Source of the DNA: Lophius americanus
Taxonomy: Eukaryota > Chordata > Actinopteri > Lophiiformes > Lophiidae
Length of the DNA: 64,000 bases
Reading direction: 5' to 3'
NCBI GenBank assembly: GCA_037951165.1
Contig: JBBDHG010000127.1
Location: forward strand, 584,001-648,000
Positions 62,399-64,000 of this stretch are shown one piece after another; the first letter of the stretch is position 1; every line of letters begins with the position of its first letter. A program made the position numbers and the translations under genes. The notes under the pieces are model-generated. The model worked only from the letters and a program-made list of their open reading frames with translations. It made no database searches and was not told the DNA's origin.

Positions 62399-62774
62399 TT
62401 AAAACTCTGTGCAAAGAACAACAAAACAAAACAAAAATAAACAAGTAAAAAAAAGGAAAATGCCTGTTATTTATCGAGCAATAAGAGATTTTCAGGCAGA
62501 AATATCCCAAAATACCATAAATAAGCGGTAAATGATGCAAATTTACAAATGTTTGTGTGCTCAGTGGCAACACCTGGATGAAAAGAAAAGCATAATAGAG
62601 TAAAATAAACAAAAACAAGAAATATCAGGTCGAATGTGATCATTATTCTTGTGTTCTCAGCGTCACCTGTCCTCAGAGGAGTTTGTTCAAGTGTTCGGGA
62701 TGACCATGGAGGATTTTGACCGACTGGCTCTGTGGAAGAGGAATGAGCTCAAGAAACAGGCGCGACTGTTTTAA
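8978..62774 (+). CDS. ablim3: Actin-binding LIM protein 3, complete coding region in 24 exons
   Basis: Spliced gene. The chained exons give 2097 nt including stop (698 aa), or 687 aa if the 33-nt exon at 60215 is skipped; human abLIM3 is about 680 aa. All introns begin GT and end AG and every junction keeps frame. Domains in order: short N-terminus; four LIM zinc-binding domains with ligands at about C22-D72, C81-C132, C151-D201 and C210-C261; a Ser/Pro/Tyr-rich linker; a C-terminal villin headpiece. From family knowledge, abLIM proteins bind F-actin through the headpiece, use the LIM domains for partner binding, and cooperate with STARS to stimulate SRF-dependent transcription. I chose abLIM3 over its paralogues because of linker blocks such as SISPPGSSIGSP and DSPTYSRQGMSP and the ending LALWKRNELKKQARLF. 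Whether this is an a or b teleost duplicate cannot be told here. Confidence 0.95.
10995..11230 (+). mobile_element. tRNA-derived SINE
   Basis: The head ggtggcggtagctcaggggg (from 10997), continuing tagag, is a tRNA A-box region, as in many teleost SINEs. The B box near 11040 is degenerate (ctcggagttg). The downstream body includes aaggtccttgagcaaaaccc and ctgctcccgtg, matching the recalled consensus 'gtccttgggcaagac...aattgctcccg'. Overlapping open frames on both strands here are by-products of this repeat. Confidence 0.72.
12080..12160. mobile_element. Possible DNA-transposon terminus
   Basis: cagggccgccccctagtgga and the following ccctaagcgggatttggtta resemble a repeat seen often in fish introns (gggccctaagcaagatttt-type). 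It is followed by about 600 bases of AT-rich DNA with no ORF. The other end was not identified. Confidence 0.35.
18339..18881. mobile_element. MITE-like element with terminal inverted repeats, TA-flanked
   Basis: The left end ggtggatttaaatgga (18341-18356) and right end tccatgtaaacccacc (18862-18877) are inverted repeats with only two mismatches, each flanked outside by TA, consistent with a TA target duplication. Internal sequence repeats the motif (tccgaat, cggaaa, catgtaaac) near both ends. A 100-codon frame inside lacks any recognisable domain. Confidence 0.7.
19940..20074 (+). CDS. ablim3: ablim3 exon 2, first half of LIM domain 1
   Basis: The acceptor is a pyrimidine-rich tract ending acaacag; the donor is gtaaga. 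It encodes about residues 5-50: a short basic, Ser/Gly-rich lead and then the first zinc site of LIM1 (C22, C25, H42, C45) plus C48 of the second. CKGEVVRV followed by THFHVKCFTC is the abLIM LIM1 signature. The exon ends after the first base of a Val codon that is completed at 34112. Confidence 0.93.
20550..20715 (+). mobile_element. tRNA-derived SINE
   Basis: A box ggctttaggtcagtgggtag and B box gggttcaaagcc are about 38 bases apart (20563 and 20610), as in a tRNA-derived head. The 3' tail reads gtgataaataaaggaac. The same tail occurs alone near 29645. Confidence 0.72.
20755..20970. mobile_element. Teleost interspersed repeat (tttatttatatagc type)
   Basis: aactttatttatatagcc, then ggcaattcaaggtgttttac, resembles a very common fish repeat terminus (tttatttatatagcac...aaagtgctttac). 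An A-rich body follows. The class was not determined. Confidence 0.5.
21880..22691 (-). mobile_element. LINE reverse-transcriptase fragment, L2/Rex-like, decayed
   Basis: On the - strand a frame at 22434-22691 contains HLYADDLIYS, with the YADD polymerase motif at about 22509-22520. A second, shifted frame at 22035-22343 reads LAAVYHSALCFITG, then RTDQHKFLFIYKAI, as in the C-terminal part of teleost LINE reverse transcriptases. Frameshifts and stops separate the pieces, so it is dead. The 5' part is missing. Confidence 0.82.
24485..24640. mobile_element. Possible DNA-element fragment (gcctctgccaaaggcgg type)
   Basis: gttatgcctctgccaaaggc, then gtctgtatgtaac and cagcatatctcctcaaaaac, resemble the start of a frequent teleost repeat (cctccgccaaggaggttatg...gtctgtctgt...aactcaaaaag). 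Recognised from memory; boundaries uncertain. Confidence 0.4.
27585..27720 (+). mobile_element. Partial copy related to the 18.3-kb MITE
   Basis: gggtttacatggacacttttc at 27591 closely matches the inverted right end of the 18339-18881 element (gggtttacatggaactcttttc when read on the - strand), followed by similar tctgattgaaatcattct sequence. No matching second end was found nearby. Confidence 0.5.
28691..28731. repeat. GT microsatellite (interrupted)
   Basis: GT run with cgt and ttt interruptions. Confidence 0.85.
28790..29120. promoter_or_regulatory. Candidate non-coding regulatory block
   Basis: Free of recognisable repeats and more balanced in composition than its surroundings. It has several TAAT/ATTA homeodomain-type cores (tcattag, ctaatgagc, gattatg, gctaattta) and CCAAT-like ttgaccaattg. 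Enhancer status is inferred from texture alone. Confidence 0.25.
29559..29611. repeat. TA microsatellite
   Basis: About 25 TA units with gat and att interruptions. Confidence 0.93.
29640..29705 (+). mobile_element. 3' tail fragment of the 20.55-kb SINE family
   Basis: tgtactgtgcaacatgtgat, then aaataaaggaaac, repeats the end of the SINE at 20550-20715 (tgtactgtgtaacgtgataaataaaggaac). No A/B box head is present, so the copy is truncated. Confidence 0.6.
32153..32187. repeat. CA microsatellite
   Basis: CA run with one cgtg interruption. Confidence 0.9.
32539..32582. repeat. GT microsatellite
   Basis: GT run with g and c interruptions. Confidence 0.92.
34112..34295 (+). CDS. ablim3: ablim3 exon 3, end of LIM1 and start of LIM2
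   Basis: Residues about 50-111. It completes LIM1 (C51, then C69 and D72 in ICTADY) and, after YGTRCDRC, begins LIM2 (C81, C84, H101, C104, C107, C110). The block GEVVSALGRTYHPKCFVC is very close to abLIM3. The acceptor is tcttcacag and the donor gtgaac. A CA-rich run starts about 10 bases into the following intron. Confidence 0.96.
34369..34560 (-). mobile_element. Tc1/mariner-like fragment, internally deleted
   Basis: tcaggcataacattacaacc, then ggtccccttttgccaccgaa and gactgaccgctttctatcac, match a well-known fish Tc1/mariner-like end (tcaggcataacattatgaccacc...). A stretch near 34539 (cacatcaatgagctttggc) matches an internal part of the same recalled element, so a large middle part is missing. 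The strand is inferred from that recall. Confidence 0.6.
34575..35075 (+). mobile_element. Decayed Tc1-like transposase remnant
   Basis: tccacagtccataatatcat, then cagaagattcagacaatatg, gagaaatctctgcaactaag, aacattgaatgctcctgacc and tttgatccctcaggc follow the recalled coding order of a teleost Tc1-like transposase DNA-binding region. ggctcaggagcactatggaaaacc at 34976 onward continues it. Frameshifts and stops throughout; not functional. Confidence 0.75.
36104..36150. repeat. GT microsatellite
   Basis: GT run with tttgtgta interruption in its first third. Confidence 0.93.
37740..38075 (+). mobile_element. LINE 3' end, L2/Rex-like, with TA-rich tail
   Basis: A broken + strand frame reads VSQRIDFKTTLLVYKSING near 37817-37873, typical of the C-terminal part of teleost LINE reverse transcriptases. 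Further on, YSVSLEPEPSMLRQLLVF keeps the family order. It ends in an A-run and a TA microsatellite (38041-38074), like a LINE tail. 5'-truncated and dead. Confidence 0.75.
38041..38074. repeat. A-run and TA microsatellite
   Basis: Tail of the LINE fragment at 37740-38075. Confidence 0.9.
38880..39250 (+). mobile_element. LINE-type 3' tail (probable)
   Basis: attgtaattttgagcattct, then ggagcaaaaatctcc, ends in atcaataaagttccatcttatcttatc with short ATCTT-like repeats. This resembles the 3' ends of Rex/RTE-type fish LINEs. Only the tail is convincing. Confidence 0.5.
39713..39828 (+). CDS. ablim3: ablim3 exon 4, end of LIM domain 2
   Basis: Residues about 111-150. KPFPIGDRVTF leads to CVCQQC, which supplies the last two LIM2 zinc ligands (C129, C132), followed by the LIM2-LIM3 spacer ending GPS. 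The acceptor is ctccttag and the donor gtgagt. The exon ends after one base of a His codon completed in exon 5. Confidence 0.94.
39829..42014 (+). other. ablim3: ablim3 intron 4 (2.2 kb)
   Basis: The middle, about 40540-41100, is repeat-like and A-rich. The flanks show no gene. Confidence 0.65.
40530..41100. mobile_element. Teleost interspersed repeat (caatcaaattttattt type) with AAT microsatellite
   Basis: aatcaatcaatcaaatttta, then tttccaacgcacttttcatg and aacacaaagtgcttcataag, is a diverged copy of a common fish repeat terminus (aaattttatttgtatagcac...aaagtgcttta). An A-rich body and an (AAT)n run near 41010-41033 follow. Related in type to 20755-20970. Confidence 0.5.
42015..42141 (+). 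CDS. ablim3: ablim3 exon 5, LIM domain 3
   Basis: Residues about 150-192. HCAGCGDEIKQGQSLLAL, then KQWHVSCFRCRTC, supplies C151, C154, H172, C175, C178 and C181 of LIM3. LTGEYISK is the conserved loop. The acceptor is ttctccag and the donor gtaagt. The closing Lys codon is split AA|G with exon 6. Confidence 0.96.
42142..42575 (+). other. ablim3: ablim3 intron 5
   Basis: 434 bases, AT-rich, starts with a CA-rich patch (42160-42173). Nothing else recognised. Confidence 0.8.
42576..42669 (+). CDS. ablim3: ablim3 exon 6, end of LIM3 and start of LIM4
   Basis: Residues about 192-223. DGVPYCEADYHAQYG carries C198 and D201, the last LIM3 ligands. VKCETCSRYISGRVLE opens LIM4 (C210, C213). The acceptor is tctgttgcag and the donor gtgaga. 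It ends on a codon boundary. Confidence 0.96.
43356..43432. repeat. CA microsatellite
   Basis: CA run with gcacgcacg and cacagacac interruptions. Confidence 0.94.
43845..44095 (+). mobile_element. LINE-type 3' tail (probable)
   Basis: Starts near a GTCT run and ends ccttgagacaaatttcccat, then aagttaatcttgaatcttgaattc. The terminal tcttgaa repeats are like the short-repeat tails of fish LINEs. Recognised from memory. Confidence 0.5.
44160..44218. repeat. Near-perfect palindrome, 27-bp arms
   Basis: 44160-44189 pairs with 44192-44218 over 27 bases with a 3-base bulge (tcc at about 44179-44181) and a 2-nt loop. Core gtgagaaataacc, then ttggtgga. The cctccttggtgga part resembles the tip of a fish DNA repeat. 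Confidence 0.85.
45844..45914. repeat. CA microsatellite
   Basis: CA run with aaa and ccc interruptions. Confidence 0.94.
46208..46295 (+). CDS. ablim3: ablim3 exon 7, middle of LIM domain 4
   Basis: Residues about 224-253. AGGKHYHPTCALCSRC supplies H230, C233, C236 and C239; FKEGEEMYLT is the loop before the last ligands. The acceptor is cctctcag and the donor gtgaaa. It is only 111 bases from exon 8. Confidence 0.95.
46407..46465 (+). CDS. ablim3: ablim3 exon 8, end of LIM domain 4
   Basis: Residues about 253-272. GGEVWHPLCKQAARAERRLR gives H258 and C261, closing LIM4, and then a basic/acidic run entering the linker. The acceptor is cgtcttcag and the donor gtgaga. Confidence 0.94.
46562..46633 (+). 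CDS. ablim3: ablim3 exon 9, Ser/Pro linker block
   Basis: Residues about 273-296. HRRLSEASISPPGSSIGSP, then SKVIC. This is one of the best blocks for telling abLIM3 from its paralogues. RRLSEAS looks like a basophilic kinase site (inference). Exactly 24 codons; the donor is gtaagt. Confidence 0.95.
46634..49835 (+). other. ablim3: ablim3 intron 9 (3.2 kb)
   Basis: Contains a ~600-bp interspersed repeat at its start. 48.38-49.14 kb is repeat-poor with several TTAATTA/ATTA cores and might be regulatory. The last 35 bases before exon 10 are GT-rich. Confidence 0.65.
46893..47505. mobile_element. Common teleost DNA-type repeat (agtaactaagtactcaagt)
   Basis: cagtggtcgatagtaactaa, then gtactcaagtatttttctta and gtacttaagtacttccattt, is a copy of a very frequent fish repeat. 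The matching end is at about 47408-47490 (gagtactttcactttgat ... cttccatacttttacttgaa, then taatgcag). The body contains TTA and TA microsatellites. Confidence 0.68.
49836..49997 (+). CDS. ablim3: ablim3 exon 10, conserved linker block
   Basis: Residues about 297-350. NEFLDYKDLAALPKVKAIYE, followed by VQQPDLL, is the abLIM family core of the linker. The second half is Tyr/Ser-rich and less conserved. It is exactly 54 codons. The acceptor tract is short and preceded by GT repeats (49803-49824); the donor is gtacta. Confidence 0.94.
49998..51461 (+). other. ablim3: ablim3 intron 10 (1.5 kb)
   Basis: AT-rich. A short patch near 51078-51150 (attagctacgcttagcttag, then catacagactgaaaacaggg) resembles another common fish repeat. 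No exon seen. Confidence 0.65.
51462..51491 (+). CDS. ablim3: ablim3 exon 11, 30-nt small exon
   Basis: Encodes SLGTLSPYSQ (residues about 351-360), matching the abLIM3 linker at the same position. Phase 0 on both sides, so it could be skipped without a frameshift. The acceptor is attctgcag and the donor gtaagc. Confidence 0.93.
51642..51768 (+). CDS. ablim3: ablim3 exon 12, Ser/Pro/Tyr linker
   Basis: Residues about 361-403. LDLKQRRCSSPGFIDSPTYS, then RQGMSPIMPRSPQHY. DSPTYSRQGMSP is near-diagnostic for abLIM3. Several SP dipeptides suggest proline-directed phosphorylation (inference). The acceptor is gtttcaag and the donor gtgagt. Confidence 0.95.
51769..53083 (+). other. ablim3: ablim3 intron 12 (1.3 kb)
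   Basis: AT-rich with T-runs; nothing recognised. Confidence 0.7.
53084..53179 (+). CDS. ablim3: ablim3 exon 13, linker
   Basis: Residues about 403-435. SESGRSSPYYGQEGRSSTPT, then QPPKHFHVP, parallels the human ESGRSSPYHSQ and PKHFHIP blocks. The acceptor is ggctgcag; the donor gtagga is suboptimal. Confidence 0.92.
53449..53499 (+). CDS. ablim3: ablim3 exon 14, YRKPPIYK motif
   Basis: Residues about 435-452. ATGDPDLYRKPPIYKRA contains the YRKPPIYK motif shared by the abLIM family. The acceptor is ctcctcag. The donor gtacag is weak for its class, and in phase it is followed by a 5.3-kb intron. Confidence 0.9.
54811..55080 (+). mobile_element. hAT-like element end
   Basis: caggggtgtcaaactcaatc, then cgggggccaaaattaaag, is the well-known hAT-type terminus (caggggtgtcaaactcattt...gggccaaatt). 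About 250 bases of AT-rich body follow. The other end was not located. Confidence 0.65.
58289..58704. repeat. 32-bp minisatellite, about 13 units
   Basis: The ctatgtcag-type start falls at exact 32-bp steps: 58289, 58321, 58353, 58385, 58417, 58449, 58481, 58513, 58545, 58577, 58609, 58641, 58673. Inner units read ctatgtcagtggttcccacg then actgtacatctt. Outer units are diverged and read cagtggttcccaaacc. 32 is not a multiple of 3, so it produces repeated open frames in all three frames. Confidence 0.95.
58798..58932 (+). CDS. ablim3: ablim3 exon 15, linker
   Basis: Residues about 452-497. ATKSRTSEDIL matches the abLIM3 TKSKTSEDI block; YTQSESDFYPYNSSPQ parallels human YASESEYWTYHGSP. The acceptor is tcttcacag and the donor gtaagg. 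It lies about 93 bases downstream of a 32-bp minisatellite. Confidence 0.93.
59046..59116 (+). CDS. ablim3: ablim3 exon 16, basic/acidic linker
   Basis: Residues about 497-520. YRMPRRRFSTGGDEESWSH, then GLQR, corresponds to the human RARRFSSGGEEDD region. RRRFSTGG is a plausible phosphorylation site. The preceding intron is only 113 bases. The acceptor is tttcactcag and the donor gtaaga. Confidence 0.9.
59330..59498 (+). CDS. ablim3: ablim3 exon 17, coiled conserved linker block
   Basis: Residues about 521-577. SGIGRMILKEEMKARSGSY is near-identical to the abLIM3 SGIGRLILKEEMKAR helix region. The rest (DPWGSARNSRSG and onward) is Ser/Gly/Asn-rich. The acceptor is caactcag and the donor gtaagg. 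It ends one base into a Ser codon that can be completed by either exon 18 (CT) or exon 19 (CA). Confidence 0.94.
59499..60214 (+). other. ablim3: ablim3 intron 17
   Basis: About 0.7 kb. Contains an AGC run near 59809-59820 and the terminal TC repeat. No other feature seen. Confidence 0.7.
60161..60212. repeat. TC microsatellite forming a splice-acceptor tract
   Basis: About 20 TC units run straight into the acag acceptor of the candidate exon at 60215, so they serve as its pyrimidine tract. Confidence 0.9.
60215..60247 (+). CDS. ablim3: Candidate ablim3 cassette exon 18 (33 nt)
   Basis: The acceptor is a long TC tract ending cacag and the donor is gtaaga. It adds SGVPYPGLFMN in frame (11 codons, same phase in and out), so inclusion or skipping both keep the reading frame. 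I do not recall this peptide in human abLIM3, so it could be teleost-specific, a tissue-restricted cassette, or a false exon created by good-looking splice sites. Confidence 0.5.
60248..60623 (+). other. ablim3: ablim3 intron 18
   Basis: 376 bases; nothing recognised. Confidence 0.6.
60624..60653 (+). CDS. ablim3: ablim3 exon 19, 30-nt small exon
   Basis: Residues about 588-598, SPRSQYSADS, matching human SPRSHYLADS. In phase with exon 17 directly or through the candidate exon 18. The acceptor is tcttttacag and the donor gtgagt. Confidence 0.88.
60654..60981 (+). other. ablim3: ablim3 intron 19
   Basis: 328 bases; nothing recognised. Confidence 0.7.
60982..61037 (+). CDS. ablim3: ablim3 exon 20, SASLPGYGRNG motif
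   Basis: Residues about 598-616. KSASLPGYGRNGIQR is the conserved abLIM pre-headpiece motif (human KSASLPAYRRNGLHR). The acceptor gtgtttag has a modest pyrimidine tract; the donor is gtgagg. Confidence 0.93.
61242..61284 (+). CDS. ablim3: ablim3 exon 21, pre-headpiece linker
   Basis: Residues about 617-631. PQSADCYQVNWGNR parallels human TPSADLFHYDSMNAVNWGMR with a short deletion. The acceptor is cacctgcag and the donor gtaact. Confidence 0.88.
61378..61388 (+). CDS. ablim3: ablim3 exon 22, 11-nt microexon
   Basis: Only 11 bases (CT GAA TAC AAG). It completes an Ala codon and adds EYK, matching the human REYK just before the headpiece. The acceptor is a strong ctctcctcccag and the donor gtaaag. 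Without these bases exon 21 cannot join exon 23 in frame, so this is either obligatory or part of an alternative pairing. Confidence 0.85.
61535..61615 (+). CDS. ablim3: ablim3 exon 23, first part of villin headpiece
   Basis: Residues about 635-661. IYPYEALIVTTRGRNKLPKD, then IDRPRLE, is the headpiece N-terminal subdomain (human IYPYELLLVTTRGRN). Exactly 27 codons. The acceptor is ccacgcag and the donor gtgagt. Confidence 0.96.
61616..62660 (+). other. ablim3: ablim3 intron 23 (1.0 kb)
   Basis: Splits the headpiece between its N- and C-terminal subdomains. Contains a TA microsatellite at 62342-62395. Confidence 0.8.
62342..62395. repeat. TA microsatellite
   Basis: About 26 uninterrupted TA units. 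Open frames across it on both strands are artefacts. Confidence 0.97.
62661..62774 (+). CDS. ablim3: ablim3 exon 24, end of villin headpiece and stop
   Basis: Residues about 662-698 and TAA. RHLSSEEFVQVFGM, then DFDRLALWKRNELKKQARLF. This is the headpiece C-terminal subdomain, with the FxxxFGM hydrophobic core and the basic KK near the terminal LF used for F-actin binding in this family. The acceptor is tgttctcag. Confidence 0.97.
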   Translation, partial: RHLSSEEFVQVFGMTMEDFDRLALWKRNELKKQARLF

Positions 62775-63860
62775 AGAGCAATGGACATCCGTTTAATACT
62801 GCCATTAGGAGAGGGAAGAGAGACACGGAATACTTTTATTCAGTTTCACTGCCATGGCTGAGAACCTGTTCAAGATCTCCTCACACGACGCACCAAATCG
62901 TGGAGAGCGTGGACCTCTAAGATTCGGAGGGAACGCCACAGAGACATCAATCACAGTGCAGCTGTAACAGTGTGTTGGAGTGATGTGTCAGCAATAGATA
63001 CTGTAGTACAGTAGTGTTGTGTTTATCTTAAGTCTGACAGGTGGAGGAAGGCATGACGATGCCCCTATAAGGCCACACACAGGGGGATGTCCTCGACCCG
63101 CCGCTGTACTATAACACCAAGAAGGGTATTTTGGCTTTGCCTTATTTGTTATGCTCTCTAAGTTACGAGTGTGCAGCACCAGCAATCTGAATGAGTACAA
63201 TGTAGATACAGTTTATCGTTTATGACACTTTATCAGGGTGAATGGAGTGAGTGGGCATACAGCATCTCTTTGCTTTAGTTTTTTTATTTCACTAATTTCT
63301 GCTCTTTCACGTGAAATAGGGTGCCGCTCTAGTTTACATAGTCAAGTCAACCCACAGTCCGAAGTGGACACATTTTTTATAAATAATCCTGTGTGTGACC
63401 TGCATTGATTTGTATGCAAATGAAAACCAAAGTGGGAATGCAAAATACACAGATTAGCAGATCGCTTTCATGTAATGTTCTGGCTAATGAAGTAGTTGAA
63501 GGTCACCAGGAAATGCAGGTCATGGTGCTGCAGAGTGGTGACCTAAAAGAATGTGCAATGCAGTAATATTAGTTCAAATAGATAAAAGAAACACAACTCA
63601 GCACTCCATGATCTCCATCTCATTGCAATATTGTGATGACAGGATGTTTTTGTTTTAGACGAGGACGGTCATCATCCTTTTACAATCACTATTATTATTA
63701 TTTATATTCCTTTTGAATGATGATCTAATAATTTTGTAGCTACAGATTATATTCACTCACGAAAAAAAAAATGCTCCTGCAAGGTATTTAACACACTGAC
63801 AAAGATCCAGGGTTATTTTTGATTTTATCACAAAAAATTAAAACTTGGAAAACAAAAAAA
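62775..63860 (+). other. ablim3: ablim3 3' UTR (approximate 3' end)
   Basis: Non-coding sequence after the TAA, AT-rich toward its end. No canonical AATAAA was found in an obvious place. The best end signal is ATTAAA at 63837-63842, followed by an A-rich cleavage region and a GT-rich stretch near 63870-63890. The length of about 1.1 kb is inferred from that signal. Confidence 0.6.
63837..63842 (+). terminator. ablim3: Candidate polyadenylation signal ATTAAA
   Basis: Variant hexamer at the end of the ablim3 3' UTR. GT-rich sequence (tgtttggtcctttgttcc) about 30 bases downstream fits a downstream element. An earlier or later site could also be used. Confidence 0.45.
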
Positions 63861-64000
63861 TCTCCGTCTCTGTTTGGTCCTTTGTTCCTCGAGTAATTTC
63901 CTCAGAAAAACGTGAACATTTAAAGTGAAGAGGATCATGTCTTAATGATGAAGATGTAAATTGATTGAGTTTTCAAAAAGATGTCATGCCGCCTGAGAAG

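Noticed and set aside
62175..62618. 147-codon - strand frame
   Set aside because: It runs through a pure TA microsatellite (repeated IY residues) and low-complexity flanks.

Overview
This is vertebrate genomic DNA, almost certainly from a teleost fish. It is a low-density, intron-rich region full of simple repeats and teleost-type interspersed repeats (tRNA-derived SINEs, L2/Rex-like LINE fragments, decayed Tc1-like and hAT-like elements). No bacterial operon structure, rRNA, tRNA gene or CRISPR array is visible.

One gene is readable with confidence, and it runs across nearly the whole window on the + strand: actin-binding LIM protein 3 (ablim3). I could chain 24 coding exons from the ATG at 8978 to the TAA at 62772-62774. 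Splice phases agree at every junction. The product is 698 residues with a 33-nt candidate cassette exon, or 687 without it. It has four LIM domains (about residues 22-72, 81-132, 151-201 and 210-261), a Ser/Pro/Tyr-rich linker and a C-terminal villin headpiece ending LALWKRNELKKQARLF. The linker blocks and the headpiece fit abLIM3 better than abLIM1 or abLIM2.

Layout: 1-8.5 kb is upstream DNA with no supported gene. It holds an AC microsatellite, a short perfect hairpin, a degenerate tandem repeat and a LINE 3'-end fragment. About 8.56-8.99 kb is the GC/CpG-enriched promoter and 5' UTR, with an ETS-type site and several short upstream ORFs. Intron 1 (10.9 kb) carries a tRNA-derived SINE and a ~540-bp MITE-like element. 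Intron 2 (14 kb) carries a second SINE, a LINE reverse-transcriptase fragment on the - strand and a candidate non-coding regulatory block. 34.1-46.6 kb holds the exons that complete the four LIM domains. 46.6-59.5 kb holds the linker exons and a 32-bp minisatellite. 60.2-62.8 kb is a run of very small exons, including one of 11 nt, then the headpiece exons. The 3' UTR runs to about 63.86 kb.

I did not find a new multi-gene system. The points most worth a second look are the uORF-rich leader, the microexon cluster (one acceptor tract is a TC microsatellite), the minisatellite that seems to have grown from a hAT-like terminus, the MITE with TA-flanked inverted repeats and a near-perfect 59-bp palindrome in intron 6. 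Exon borders, transcript ends and the repeat families named from memory are unverified by alignment.
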